Shown here in pieces: positions 1-12,162 of a stretch of DNA of 64,000 nt (within the stretch, counting starts at the first letter, position 1; each line of letters starts with the position of its first letter). The stretch lies in assembly GCA_910591455.2 (NCBI GenBank), contig OU342809.1, positions 27,669,056 to 27,733,055 of the forward strand, written 5' to 3'. Below the pieces are notes generated by a model. It was not told the origin of the DNA. It ran no database searches and worked only from the letters and a program-made list of their open reading frames with translations. This DNA is from Pholis gunnellus. Its lineage: Eukaryota; Chordata; Actinopteri; Perciformes; Pholidae. A program made the position numbers and the translations under genes.

Positions 1-379
1 AATCGGGTTCATTTGAAATACAAGGTTTATAATGACGGATGTTTCTTTTCATTCAAGCATTGCAAGTGGCTGTGTTTGCCTTGCTGTACTCGAATACAAG
101 GGGTTTCTGTTTAATTCCACAAAGGCTCGGGTCGATAGCCTATGACTGTTATATAATAAGAACAATCTTCAAATGTATCTGCTTGGCACAACCAGCAAGC
201 TACTGGTGAATCAAACATAATGTCATGGTAGAGATTTGTCTGAGCATCCTGTCTTGTCGTCCATTGTCAGAATAAATCTAGTTAACTTTTTATTTTAGCT
301 GTTCTTTGTGCTCGGTAATTCTTTTGACAAGGTGCCTTGTTTGATTGATAGTTGGTAGTTTCAGGACTGGTTTGAGCTC

Positions 380-1740
380 AGAGATCATTAAAACCTGTTA
401 ATCCCAATTGGGCGTCGCAAGAGTGTTTTGCGAAGAAGAGAGTCATATAAATCACTTTTCCGAAACGAATATAATGAATTTTACCCACATGCTATATACC
501 TACTTAACGACAAGATTCTGAGAAAAAATACAAAAAGTCATTTTACTCACTCAAAACACAATTATACACAAAGTAATATATAAACTACCAAGATCGAGTA
601 CAATACCACGTATTTTTTGGCGAGCTGCAGCAAGCTACGCACTCCGAATGCAGAAAAAAAGAGACCGTCATGGCCGAATGACAGCTTAGCAAGCATGACA
701 ATTCCACCCTGAATCCGCAGATATCTTCCATATTTCTCTCCTTCAAACTGTTCAAACGTTACACCGTGGAACACACACACAACAATCAAACCACAGAGCA
801 ACAAATTTGAAACGCATCGTACCTTGAGCTGGTCTGCTGGGTGAAAAACTGTAAATCCACTTAAATCTTTTTGCTACATATGTGCCGGTCCCTCTCTTTC
901 ATTTAAGAGTAAAATAGAGTTAATCAAGGCATTTATGCATAGGTAGTCCTCCTTTTACTTTTCAGCGAATCATTTCGACTGCTCGTCTGTTGCGCAACTC
1001 TTTTATGGAGTTTTAGTGGCTAAAAGTCTGTCAATCACCTGACTGACCGGTCCACTGCATTCTACATTCATTTCCGCATTCTAAGATGTATCACATGTGC
1101 AAATCGACCAATCATAGGCTTCGAAAACTGCCAATACACACACAGGGAGCGACGAAAAAAAAGAAAATCACATAAAACACATAAATCAAATTCAAAATGA
1201 TGCCAAACTGCTGTATTAGATAGATTGAACCTTATTAGTGATAAAACAAGTGAAATATATAGTTATATAGTATATCAAATTGGAATAGAACAGCTGGAAA
1301 CCTGGTTCCAAAATTCAGAAAATTCTGAATTTTGGCTTGACCTGGCATCAACTCTCTGTACTCCAACCTCTATCAATTTGGCCTGCTTCACTTTATCAAA
1401 GCCAATTCTTTTTTAAAAAGGACTGCTGACATGTTGTGCTATGATTGTGGAGAGTTTTAGGCTTACTGCTGCATTATTTTAAAGACAAAAGTGCTTTTTT
1501 TCCCAGGCGAACCTAAACATTTTCAATTTGAGCTGTGTTATATTCATTCTGCATTAACCAGTAACATATACACTGATATGTACACAAATTAACAAACTAT
1601 CACGAGTGTTAGTGTTATAATTCCATTGAAATTATTCAAATAGACCTTGTAGTTAGCGAGATAAGCCCCTTTGAGTATGGGTATGAAATTTTCGAGCAGA
1701 GGCCTCAAAATAGGCTTAGGGGTTAAAAGGTTAATTAACG
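380..1740 (+). repeat. Y-family interspersed repeat, copy 1
   Basis: Shares a long collinear similarity with 5830-7545 and, in part, 13960-14630. Shared landmarks include caaaatgatgccaaac, gtgaaatatatagttatata, cagctgga/caactcctggttccaaaa, ccagtaacatatacact and cgagcagaggcct. Near-terminal stretches (aaacctgttaatccc at the left, and the reverse complement of ggggttaaaaggtt at the right) resemble each other, which suggests a DNA transposon with weak terminal inverted repeats. No transposase-like reading frame is visible. Edges are approximate. Confidence 0.6.
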
Positions 1741-1829
1741 AGAATGTTTGTTGGGGTACAATGTGTTTTAGGCTACAGGCTTTTTTATCTGTAGACAAAT
1801 ACACGCATGTGTCATAATCTTTGTTTGTT

Positions 1830-2115
1830 TCCAGCTTTATTTTGAAGTTCCCCGTCTCTTGTGACCTGTGTTTGTTTGACTTCCTGTCTTCGTGGTTTCC
1901 CCTCCTTTCTTCTGTGGATCACCTGTGTTGTATTAGTCTCGTTAGCCTTGCTCTGTTCCCTTGTGCTTTTTCCACCAATCAACTTTCGTCCTGCCCTCGT
2001 GTCTGCCCACCTGTGTCTTGCTGTCTGATTAGTCCCTTGTGTATTTACAGTCCTTTGTCTGTTGGTTGTTATAAAATAAATATAGATTTATACAAAAGAG
2101 CTTGTGAGCCGTGTC
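1830..2115 (+). repeat. probable LTR-derived fragment
   Basis: C/T-rich stretch with ccagctttattttgaagttcc, repeated cctgtgt-type words, tagtcccttgtgtattta and an aataaa signal near 2078. From memory this composition and word order resemble solo LTRs of teleost Gypsy-type retrotransposons. No terminal dinucleotides or target duplication could be fixed, so this is a tentative call. Open frames crossing it are not protein-like. Confidence 0.35.
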
Positions 2116-4363
2116 AGTGGTTGGAATTTATTTCATTGCCACACAAGCTGCCCGTTCATGTTGGCATGAGATGCTTTGTATGCCATGCTTGTGTGCCATA
2201 TATAAATTATGTGAAACCTGCACCCAGACAGACCAGGAAGGCAAAAAAAGAAACTTTTGCTTATGTATATGTACACTCTTATAATAATTTATGGAATGAT
2301 TCTCTGTACAAACAAATCTTTTGATGTCAGCTTTATTCAATGCACAGAAGCAATATCTGGATATCGTTGATCTTGTTTTAAAAGTGTTGAGAGACATTAG
2401 CGGAGTATCAATATGGAAAACGATTGTAGTCCTCTGTGTAAGGGTCTTATTTCCCATTCTCTCCATAGCCTGAGATGGCATAGCTGCCTTTTGCTACACA
2501 GCTATAGCTATTCTGTGCTACACCAATAAGAGACAGAGCCGAAGAGTCACAGAGACAGAAAGAGAGCATATAGGATGACACTTTCTTACTTGATCCGTCC
2601 TGTTTATGGTATTGATTCTGCATTGGCAACACACCGAGAGCCGTTTTAAACTATTCAACAAGTGACAACTTGCATTCAGTCTAATTATTGAAGACAGTCC
2701 CATCATTCTCTGCTGGGACATGCTTGAAAATGTAGGACTGTCTTCATTTTATCAGTTACTCTACAGCCCCTTTTCCCACGGGCCGAAAAAACCCCCCCAT
2801 TAACAGCCACTAACATCTGGCTTTTGTCTTTAGTGAGAAATGTTACAATGGCATTCATTACCGGGACAAATGTCTCCGCGGTAGTCACTATTTATCAGCT
2901 CCAGCTCTGATCGGCAGTGATGGAAACATGACACCAGGGTGGAAGCGCTAATTCCCACCGCAACAAAAGTACTTGGTTAGGCTTAGGAAATGATTGTGGT
3001 TTGTTTGGAAATAAGTACTTTCTTAATGTAAAATAACTGTATGTAAATGTAAGACTGGAAGTTCCACAACAAAACTAAGGTAGAATTAGTCAACGTTGAC
3101 TTGGTATTACACGGGACACAAACAGTGGTCTCCTGGGTTAAAGTTGTGTTTGTTTGACCTGTCTACCATTGACGTGGATGGGTTTAGGTGAAAGTCCAGT
3201 GTGCCCCATACATATGATGAAGGTTACATCAATGCGTTTGTAGCAGACATTGGGGCGCAGTGACCAAGTGTCAGTATTTTACTTGTTTGGAGGGAGAATA
3301 GGTTGGCCACAAAGAAATTTTTCATGTTGATGTGTTTTTAACTTAAAGGCAGTGTAGTAATTTACTTCACACTCTTTTTTTAAACCAGTAGTGTCGTGTT
3401 TTTAAATTATGAGGAGTCAGTTCTAAGTCTTTTCTCCGTGTGAGTTTGATTTGCTCCAGCCGAGGCTGCTTTTTAGCGTAAGCTGCATTTCAAGAAGGTT
3501 GCCTAGTCCATGCTGTAATCTATGCAACAAAAGAGGCAACTTTGTTGCTGCAAGCAAAGAGGATTCAATTTATTACAAAGCAAAGCCGCTTCTCTGACAC
3601 TGGCCTTTCTTAAAAAGTTGCTACAGTGATTGTGGAAAAAGCTCCCATGCAGCGAGCACTCAATGGAAATACTTTTCAGAAGTTGAATTTAAACTGTGAT
3701 TGTGAATGTGTCCGCTGTATAATTATATCTTAAAGAATTCTACTTCTGTGTATGTATGTGTGTGCTTCCAGTCGGACCAGTAACTGGTGTGTTAGTGGCT
3801 ATTCAGACTCTGAATTGGATGAAGGATCTGTCATTCAATAAGTCAATCAGCAGGCCCTCTGTTGTCAATGTTATCACAATGTGTTTTTTTAAACTGATTG
3901 ATGGTGATAATTATCACAATATAGATTTGATTAATAATAGAAAATAATGATAATAATGATCAATTTACATTTTGCATTTTTCACAATTGTTTTTTGGTTT
4001 CCCTTTTTTCCCATTTAGCATTCATTATGGAGGGAGGCATTGTGTTATCATTGCATAATGCATACACATTTATATCACACATGCATTTTATATGTACATT
4101 AATTTACATTCACGTCGTGACATGGGATATATTACATAAATAAATGGTGCGGTTTACAGTTTTAAGAGAACAGAACCCTACAGAAACCAGGAGGTTAAGA
4201 GCAAGCACAGCAGAGACTTACACTGGCTAACTTCCTGTTAGCCCCATGCTAACTTTAATGAGGATAAAATAATTCAATGGCATGGCTCTTCTAGACTTAA
4301 TGTTATCAGACCAAATTCATGAAATTCTGATAGTTGTCATTGTGGAATAGGAATGTGTGTTTA
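2116..4363. other. intronic stretch, one weak repeat, otherwise nothing recognised
   Basis: About 2950-3260 resembles sequence at 61376-62260 and 21345-21700 (W family: taggcttaggaaa, acaaacagtggtctcctgggt). The remainder shows no gene, RNA or simple repeat that I can support; several short frames on both strands have no protein-like character. Confidence 0.4.
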
Positions 4364-4755
4364 TGCAGCCAATGAACAGAAGTTACCATTTGGAATGCTA
4401 GGGAGTGACGTAGAGACGCCGTATACGGTTCTGGTAGCCGCAGCGACCTGTCAATCACAGTAGCCCCATCCTAAAGCACATTCATCTTTATGGTCTGTTT
4501 GACTCTAAATGGACCATAATTTACTAAATGAACATCATGCTGTATTGAAGAAGACTTGAAACTAGAGATTGAGACCATAAACTCATGTTTACAATGTTGA
4601 AATCAAGTGAGAAGTAGGGTCATTATCTCATAGACTAGACATACTTCTTTTTGCAACCAGAGGAGTTGCCCTCTGCTGGTCAGTAGAGAGAATGCAAGTT
4701 TTAAGACACTTCCACATTGCCTTCCCTCGGCAGAACCGGAGGGTTGCCGCCTGAT
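4364..4755 (+). repeat. X-family interspersed repeat, copy A
   Basis: One of at least eight copies of the same family in the window. Landmarks in order: gcagccaatgaacagaagtt, gtgacgtagagacgcc, cctgtcaatcaca, atggaccataatttactaaa, tgaagaagacttgaaactag, ctctgctggtcagtagagag, ggcagaaccgga. The left part present in copies B and D is missing here. No coding capacity; class unknown (long SINE-like or non-autonomous DNA element). Confidence 0.7.
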
Positions 4756-5829
4756 CCTGGTATGATTGAATGACAAATGTTTCATTGAAAAGACATGTGT
4801 AACCATGGCCACAGACAAGCAATGACTGTCAGAGAGAGCAAGAGCAAGCGCAAGAGCGAGTAAATATGCAAAGGTGTTTTGGTGTTGAATCAATTCCAGG
4901 AAGACAGATGGACAAACAGCACCTCTAACTGATCTTTCCATGAATACCTTTGTAACCAAACACACAAAGAGGAGTGTAGCAGTGTACACACACACACACA
5001 AACACACACACACACGGTCAGGGCCAGGAGAAGATCTCTTGGGTAAACAGATGTTCAGTGTGATGTGGTTTGCGTGTTTTGATTTGCTGCCATTCACTGC
5101 CGGATCCAAAATGGGCCACTATCCTGTTTCTGCTGCGGGGGCTCTCACAAGGCCATGCTGCAAAAACTTTCACCGCCAACAAACCACAGCAGCCAGCCAG
5201 TTCAGACTATGTCTACATAAACACTTAAAAAACAGTTTACTGAACAATTGTGTGTACTCTGAATTAGAGCGGCACCCTAGCCGATGACAGTATCGGTGTT
5301 GGGTGCAAGCTCAGCGTAACGTTCGCGAGTATCCGGTCGAGAGAGAGAGAGAGAGGTTGTGTGTGTGATAAAGAGTAAAAAGTCAGCCGTAACGTAATCG
5401 CTGTGGATGTTGAAGTACAGTGTGTGTACAGTTTATTTGTCTGTGCCTCAAGACCCATGAGGAGACCCAAGCTAAGGTACCGTGTCTCGCTTGCCAGCAA
5501 GCAGATGATTTAAGTAAAGGGCGTTCACCCCGGATGTTAGCAACTCAGTCGCACTTAAGGTGGGCTGCCCTTTAAAGGGGGACCAGTGCTATTGTCCTTT
5601 AAGTGACAAAGCACTCCTGAGTTATATTTATTCTATTTCTTTTAAATGTTTAAAATGATAGTGTGAAACGGTTAATTATTTACATAATGTACACCACTTT
5701 TTTAGATGTACACATAACCTTTGATAACATGTTTTAACATCTAACGGACGGCTAGTGATTGACCCTTTGCTGAGTCCCAATCCTCAAACGCATACTGACC
5801 AATCATAGCATAGTATTGTCGTTTTTTGT
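4756..5829. other. intronic stretch with short simple repeats
   Basis: Contains a broken CA tract at 4987-5014 and a GA tract at about 5340-5355. The rest holds nothing I recognise. Confidence 0.4.
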
Positions 5830-7545
5830 CAACCTATTGGACCCGAGCGAGCCCCATTTGGGTTTCAGAGCGAGACATTTAATCGAAGAGTGTCGTAGAA
5901 ATCAAATTTCTTAAAGAAATTAAAAAAAGCAATTTCAGTCAGGAACACTCTTGTTATAGATTTTAACCATTTATTGCAACAAATGGAATACAGTTAAACT
6001 TGGCGATAATGGCTCCGCTCTTTGAATGCTCCCCGGATTACCAGCAGCTACTGAGCTAAGACCGGGAGCATGAGCAATAACCCCCCTGGGTTTACAGGAC
6101 AGAGGTACATTTTTTAAATACATTTCAAACATTTGCCAGAAGATGAACTAACAAAGAGGTGGAGGCTGGGGTGGAGGAGGCGAAGCTTCGCCAGCAGTGT
6201 GGTCTGTAGCAGCGTAGATGTAGAATGAATCAGTGAGAAGGAAGCCATATTTAAATAAACCTCCGTGAAGTGAGAGTGGGCTGTGATTGGTGCGTGGCCG
6301 ATCGGAAGCTATGATTCAATCGGCTGGCTGACAGCTGGTTACAGCTGGGGCGTATAACTTCCGTGTCCTGCATGAATTTACGCTAGCTTCATTAATTATA
6401 ATTTTTTTTTTTTTTTTACGAAAAAGTCTCAGCAACTTAATCATGTAAACCATTTTACACACTGCAAACACCATTATAAACTATTATACTAACTAACTAA
6501 GAAGATCCGCCACAATATCATGTATTTTACGCAGCCACCGGCGATCTAAGTACTCAGAAAATGCTTCCGAAATGGGGCCATTGCATCCTCCAAAAGTTAC
6601 ATCCAAGAAGCCACACAAAGCACAACGCCAACACTGCCGACATTAGAACCGCATCATACCTTGAGATGGTTTTCAGGGCGAAAACGGAGAAAACCGAAAG
6701 TTATCCAAATGAGAAATGTGTTCCTTAGCTGTGAGTGTCTGAAAGCTAAAATGGCGATTTTCCGTTCATCTGAGACAAAATGGTGGAGATTATGCTGGCC
6801 GACGAATCATCTTGGGGCTTGGGCGGTACGGTTTTGGATTTTTAGTGGCTGAAAATTCTGTCAATCACTTCATGGAACATACTGGTGTGCTCAAAATAAC
6901 CACCCAGTTCGAACAAAGGGTTACATGCTAAAATCCGCCCACCATAGGCTTATCAAGCGCTCCATACACACAGACAGAGACGAGGAAATTGCATGGAGGA
7001 GAGATATGATGACCCCCAGAGGTCAAAATGGCTCAAAATGATGCCAAACAGCTCTGTTATGATAGATTGTACAATATGAGTGATAACCAAAGTGAAATAT
7101 AGTGAAATATATAGTTATATAGTATATAAAAGTACAATGGAACAGCTGCAACTCCTGGTTCCAAAATGAGAATTTGGCGTGTTTGTTCATACATAAACTT
7201 TGCTTCACTTTATTTACACCAAATCTTTTTGTGAGGCACCTGCACGGTTTTTGCTATGAATTGGGAATGTTTTTAGGCTAACCAGAGCCTCATTTAATAA
7301 ATTAAAGTGCTTTTTCTTCAGGCGAACCTGGGAATTTTCCCTGTTTGCTGTGTTCTGTCTTCAGCTACTATTAACCAGTAACATATACACTATTTACTCA
7401 TCTCAACAAATCTCACAATTCGTAGTGTTATTAAGCCATCAAAATTATTAAAATAGACCTTGTAGTTACAGAATTACAGTCTTTTTAGTATGGGTTACAA
7501 TTTTCGAGCAGAGGCCTAAAAATAGGCCTAGGGTTCAAAAGGTTT
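5830..7545 (+). repeat. Y-family interspersed repeat, copy 2
   Basis: Second copy of the Y repeat, same orientation as copy 1, ending with cgagcagaggcctaaaaataggcctagggttcaa-like sequence near 7545. It carries extra sequence near 6110-6420, including an 18-base T run, that copy 1 lacks. The repeat ends about 310 bases before the first ntrk3 exon. Non-autonomous, no recognisable protein. Confidence 0.6.
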
Positions 7546-7856
7546 GTTAACTATGAATAAAGACCTGCTTGGCTTTAAAGAAACACTGTTGTTCCTCAAT
7601 TTCTTTGTCTTCTGTCTTGAACTGTGGTGGATCATTTTTACTCTTTGATCTGTGAGCTTTAGCTATCTATTTGTATCTTTTTAAACCGTTTTCACTGCTG
7701 GATATATCCTTCAAACGCATATTGTAAACCTTTTTGTCTGCTTCTCTCTAAAAAAAAGTTTTTTTAAGTTTTCCTAAATGTATTCAATTTAAGAATTGGA
7801 AGATGAATCCATAGTCTATAATCTACTAATATGTCTCATCTTGTCCTACGTTTCAG
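7546..7856. other. intron end upstream of first exon
   Basis: Unique-looking AT-rich sequence ending in a moderate pyrimidine tract (catcttgtcctacgtttcag) that serves as the acceptor of the exon at 7857. No repeat recognised. Confidence 0.5.
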
Positions 7857-7931
7857 ACACATTGAGAACTGGACTGGTCTGCAGACCTTGAGGGATGTGG
7901 ACATGGAGCTCTACACCGGCTTACAGAAGCT
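7857..7931 (+). CDS. ntrk3: ntrk3 (TrkC) coding exon, LRR N-terminal part
   Basis: Internal coding exon of the neurotrophin-3 receptor tyrosine kinase, a plasma-membrane receptor. Seen: acceptor ending tttcag at 7851-7856, a 75-base exon, donor gtaagt from 7932. The first base closes a codon begun in the previous exon and the last two bases open the next (phase 2 to phase 2). The 24 full codons begin HIENWTGLQTL and end VDMELYTGLQK. The VDMELYTGLQKL stretch is, from family knowledge, typical of TrkC rather than TrkA or TrkB. It forms the start of the leucine-rich-repeat region between the N-terminal cysteine cap and the first LRR. An N-glycosylation sequon NWT is present. No ATG start is expected here. 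Paralogue a or b cannot be decided from one exon. Confidence 0.9.
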
Positions 7932-8940
7932 GTAAGTAGATACACACCCTTCTATGTGTCTGTTTGTTCATGCAGCGTTAGAATGTTTCTAATCCATATC
8001 GCAGATAAGATGCCTTGCTAGCCCGGGAATATTCCTATTTATCAGACTAATGCCTGGAACACATTTGTGAAAAACTGATGCTTAGTACCGATAAGACAAA
8101 TGACAAGAATGTTTTAAAGAGTTCTAAGTATCTACTGTATATGCAGTGAAGCATGAAAATATAGAAATATATGCACTACATTATATTCGATACATAACAG
8201 CCAGGTAAGTTCTAGTGCCAGCCTGCTATTATAACATGCAGTCTAGGAATATTATTTATCATTATTTTCAACTGATTTTCAGTAATTTACTTTTACAACA
8301 CGAAGCATACAAAAATACAACAGCAACGCATTTTTCATGTTTTAAATGGACATTGTGTATGATATGGTGGCATCTAGTGATGAGATTGCAGATTGCAACC
8401 GACCAAATACCCTTCCGCTCACCCCTCCCTTTAGAGAACTGCTGCGACGTGAGCTGCCGAGTGTAAGACCGTGGTAATGTTTGTCCGTTTTGGGCTACTC
8501 TAGAAACATGGCAGTGCAACATGGCGGACTCTGTGAAAAGGACTTGCTCTCTATGTAGTTATGAAGTGCTCATTATAAGCTAACAAAAACCCGACTCTTG
8601 GAAAAAAAGTGTGTTTAAGGAATAGAAAATTAGAAATTAGGAAAAAAGATCATGAAACATGTCCTGCGTGGGTGAACCATTGATGAGCAAATGCTTTGAA
8701 ATACGTTTTAAGAAAAACATCTGTATCTCTTTGTATATGCTCAAGAAATATTTTAATACGCTGCCCAGACTTCTTGCTGTTATGGCACAGATGTTCATAC
8801 TTTGAGAATTTAGTCTTGAATGATGAGATGGTCTAGTATAAGCGTTCTAAATAGTATAGCATTGAAATTGAATACTGATAGAAATAGAATAGGACTAGAA
8901 GGGACATTCCCTTTTTCAAATCAATGTGGCTAGTGAAATT
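7932..8940. other. intronic stretch, nothing recognised
   Basis: No repeat family, gene or RNA recognised between the first exon's donor and the LINE. The TA/AT content is ordinary for teleost introns. Confidence 0.4.
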
Positions 8941-8944
8941 TAAG

Positions 8945-10564
8945 ATGGCGCCACGGACGGCTGCCTCGGTGTGTTGGTGCTCATTGTTTTGTGTTGTTTT
9001 TGTTTTAAATACGGTTTTCTGCTGCAATACCCGGAGCTCTTTCACCAGAGAGCAGCTCATAAACATCAGGGGAACAACTCCAGCGGACTTACTTCCAACT
9101 TTTCTTTTAACTTCAGTGGAATTACTGGACATTATCGTCCAAGGTGCGCTCACCTTAGCTCATGCAGTGAGGCGCCGTAGGAGAGGGAAACGGGCCGGCG
9201 CGCTCGTGCGTCTCCGCTCACGTGGATTTCGCACACCGCTGCCGGGCATATTTCTCTCAAACATCCACTCACTGTGCAACAAACTGGACGAACTTCAGCT
9301 ACTGGTGGGGAGAGACAGAGACTTTTCTTCATCCTCCGTTTTGTGCTTCACTGAGACCTGGCTCTGTGGATCGATACCGGACTCTGCATTCCAGCTGGCT
9401 GGCTTCCAGCTGTTCAGAGCGGACCGCGACACGGAGCCCTCCGGCAAATCGAAGGGTGGAGGAATATGTTTCTACTCCAACAGTGGCTGGTGCAACGATG
9501 TGAGTGATTCTACAGCACTTTTCTCCAGATCTGGAATCTTTTATCATAAACTGTAAACCCTTTTACTCCCCCCGGTCGGTGTTTACATGCCGCCACAGGG
9601 CAACGTGCAGGAAGCACAGAGGACACTCGCCGATCAGATAAGGTGTGTGAGGCGGACCAACCCGGACTCTTTAGTTATTGTCCTTGGTGACTTCAACAAA
9701 GGAAACCTCAGTCATGAACTCCCCAAATACAGACAGTTTATTAAATGCTCAACCAGAGAGGAGAACATTCTGGACTACTGTTACACCACAATCAGCGGGG
9801 CCTATCACGCCGTCCCTCGTGCTGCACTGGGACTCTCTGACCACGTCATGGTCCATCTGATTCCGGCTTACAGGCAGAAACTCAAGCTCTGTAAACCTGT
9901 GGTAAGGACATTCAAGAAGTGGACCAGTGAGGCTCTAGAGGATCTTCGGGCGTGTTTGGACTGTACAGACTGGGATGTCTTCAGGACTGCTACCAACAGT
10001 CTGGATGAGTACACAGAGGCTGTAACTTCATATATCAGCTTCTGTGAGGACAGCTGTGTTCCATCAAGCACCAGGGTGAGTTACAACAATGACAAACCCT
10101 GGTTCACAGCGGAACTCAGACAGCTAAGACTGCACAAGGATCAGGCATTTAGGAGTGGGGACAAGGACTTGTACAAAGAGGCAAAATACAGGTTTAGTAA
10201 GGCGGTGAGAGACGCTAAACGACAGTACTCTGAGAAACTGCAACACCAGCTCTCAGCAAGTGACTCTGCTTCTGTCTGGAGAGGCCTCAGACAGATCATC
10301 AATTACAAGCCTAAAACCCCCCACTCCATGAACGACCAATGCCTGGCAGACGAGCTGAACGACTTCTACTGCAGATTCGAAAAACAATGGGACACTCCAT
10401 CCCCCACAGCCACAGCCCCATCAACCAGCCCCAGACCACCAGCCCCCCCTCCCCCAGCTCAGCAGGGGCTCATGACTCTGAACCACCCATCCCAGCGCCC
10501 CCCCACCCCCCTCCCCTGTGACGACTCTCTCTATTCTGGAGAGAGACATCAACAGGCTTTTTAA
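8945..10564 (+). pseudogene. LINE apurinic endonuclease domain and linker, frame-broken
   Basis: Starts at the ATG in atggcgccacgg (MAPRTAASV). Exonuclease-endonuclease-phosphatase motifs are readable in order: SNIHSLCNKLDEL, CFTETWL, KGGGICFYSN, then after a break VGVYMPPQ, VLGDFN and GLSDHV. The catalytic-type Glu, Asp and His of TETW, GDFN and SDH remain. The frame ends at 9556 (after FYHKL) and resumes in the same frame at about 9580; between them part of the domain is read in another frame (ESFIINCKPFYSP) and some residues appear deleted. The C-terminal linker is proline-rich (10390-10510). In life the endonuclease nicks target DNA for target-primed reverse transcription. Confidence 0.85.
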
Positions 10565-11911
10565 AAAACAGAAGCCCTGCAAAGCAGCCGGCCCAGACTC
10601 TGTCTCCCCCTCCACCCTGAAGCATTGTGCTGATCAGCTGTGTCCGGTGTTTACAGACATCTTCAACACCTCCCTGGAGACATGCCACGCACCAGCCTGC
10701 TTCAAGGTCTCCACCATCATCCCTGTCCCCAAAAAACCTAGGATCACGGGACTTCATGACTACAGGCCCGTCGCCCTGACCTCTGTGGTCATGAAGTCTG
10801 TTGAGCGCCTTGTCCTGTCCCACCTTAAAACCCTCACCGACCCACTCCTGTACCCCCTGCAGTTCACCTACAGAGCCAACAGGTCTGTAGACGACGCAGT
10901 CAACATGGCCCTTCACCTCATCCTACAGAATCTGGACTCCCCAGGAACCTACGCCAGGATCCTGTTTGTGGACTTCAGCTCTGATTTCAACACTATCATC
11001 CCGTCTCTGCTGCATAGCAAGCTCTCCCAGCTACACCTGCCCGACTCCACCTGCAAGTGGATCACAGACTTCCTGGAAGCAGCACGTCAAGCTGGAAAAG
11101 CACGTCTCAGCCTCCCGGACCATCAGCACCGGTTCCCCCCAAGGCTGCGTTCTTTCCCCTCTGCTCTTCTCCATGTGTACCAACAGCTGCACCTCCAGTC
11201 ACCGTCAAGCTCCTTAAGTTTGCAGATGACACCACCCTCATTGGACTCATCTCTGGCGGAGATGAGTCTGCCTACAGGTGGGAGATTGACCATCTGGTGA
11301 CCTGGTGCGGCCTGAACAACCTAGAGCTCAATGCTCTAAAGACAGTGGAGATGGTTGTGGATTTCAGGAAGAACGCAGCCCCACCTGCCTCTATCACTGT
11401 GTGTGACTCCTCCGTCGACTCTGTGGAGTCCTTCCGCTTCCTGGGCTCCATAATATCCCAGGACCTCAAGTGGGAGCTGAACATCAGCTCCATCACCAGG
11501 AAGGCTCAGCAGAGGATGTACTTCCTGAGGCAGCTGAAGAAATTCAACCTGCCTAAGACGATGATGGTGCACTTCTACACAGCCATCATCGAGTCCATCC
11601 TCTGCTCCTCCATCACGGTCTGGTACGCTGCAGCCACAGCCAAGGACAAGGGCCGGCTGCAGCGCATCATTCGCTCTGCTGAGAGGGTGGTTGGCTGCAA
11701 TCTGCCATCCCTCCAGGACTTGTTCGCTTCAAGGACCCTGAAGCGAGCTAGGAAGATTGTAGCCGACCCCTCTCACCCTGGACACAAACTGTTCATGCCC
11801 CTTCCATCTGGCAGGAGGCTGAGGTCCATCAGGACCAAGACCTCACACCATATGAACAGCTTCTTCCTGTCTGCAGTCGGGCTCATTAACAGAGCCCGGG
11901 TCCCCCACTGA
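10518..11911 (+). pseudogene. LINE reverse transcriptase, frame-broken
   Basis: Reverse transcriptase of the same element. Readable motifs: GPDSVSPSTLKHC, IIPVPKKPRI and DYRPVALTSVVMKSVERLV (fingers), ILFVDFSSDFNTI (motif A), TGSPQGCVLSPLLFS (motif B), KFADDTTLIGLI (motif C, catalytic Asp pair kept), FLGSIISQDLKW, and the C-terminal SAERVVGCNLPSL and LPSGRRLRSIRTKT. Motif A has SSDF where SSAF is usual. Motif A lies in one frame up to about 11070, motif B in a second, and motif C to the stop at 11909-11911 in a third, so at least two frameshifts separate the active-site parts. Confidence 0.9.
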
Positions 11912-12162
11912 CTCTGTCAACCCCAGGACAATTCCTTCTGGCCACTCCCCTGCACATCTATTTAAACTTCACATCTATATAAACACACCCGACACTTTTA
12001 ACATTTCACTTTCTTGTTTTGTTTTGTTGCGTACTTTATTTTATATATTATATTTTATTGTAAATTTCAAAAACTTTGTTTATTGTTAAATGTTATGCAC
12101 CACCCGCCACGTCAAATTCCTTGTTGGTGCAAACTTCCTTGGCAATAAACGATTCTGATTCT

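Larger units (their letters stand above)
1..7856 (+). other. ntrk3: ntrk3 intron, 3' part (upstream end outside window)
   Basis: Everything before the first exon is taken as intron because that exon begins in phase 2 with a normal acceptor and contains no start. I found no LRR N-cap or signal-peptide exon here. Recognisable content: Y-family repeats, an LTR-like fragment near 1830-2115, a W-family repeat near 2950-3260, an X-family repeat at 4364-4755 and short simple repeats. Confidence 0.75.
8941..12162 (+). mobile_element. near-full-length degenerate LINE (jockey/CR1/L2 group)
   Basis: Non-LTR retrotransposon in the same orientation as ntrk3. It begins near aagatggcgccacgg (a typical LINE 5' start), encodes an endonuclease part followed by a reverse transcriptase part, and ends with a 3' UTR finishing ggcaataaacgattctgatt, the tail type common in teleost LINEs of this group. 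Length about 3.2 kb, close to full length. Coding frame changes at about 9525-9580, 10520, 11075 and 11205, so it cannot make its proteins. GC content is clearly higher than the flanking intron, which helps set its limits. No convincing target duplication was identified. Confidence 0.9.

Noticed and set aside
1821..2324. 167-residue open frame
   Set aside because: Lies across an LTR-like C/T-rich fragment, with no recognisable domain and low-complexity residue use.
4603..5109. 168-residue minus-strand open frame
   Set aside because: Covers the right half of an X-family repeat and a CA tract; the same reading is broken in other X copies.
8945..11911. Host gene for a nuclease-reverse transcriptase
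   Set aside because: Motif order, frame breaks and the 3' tail show a degenerate LINE and not a domesticated gene.
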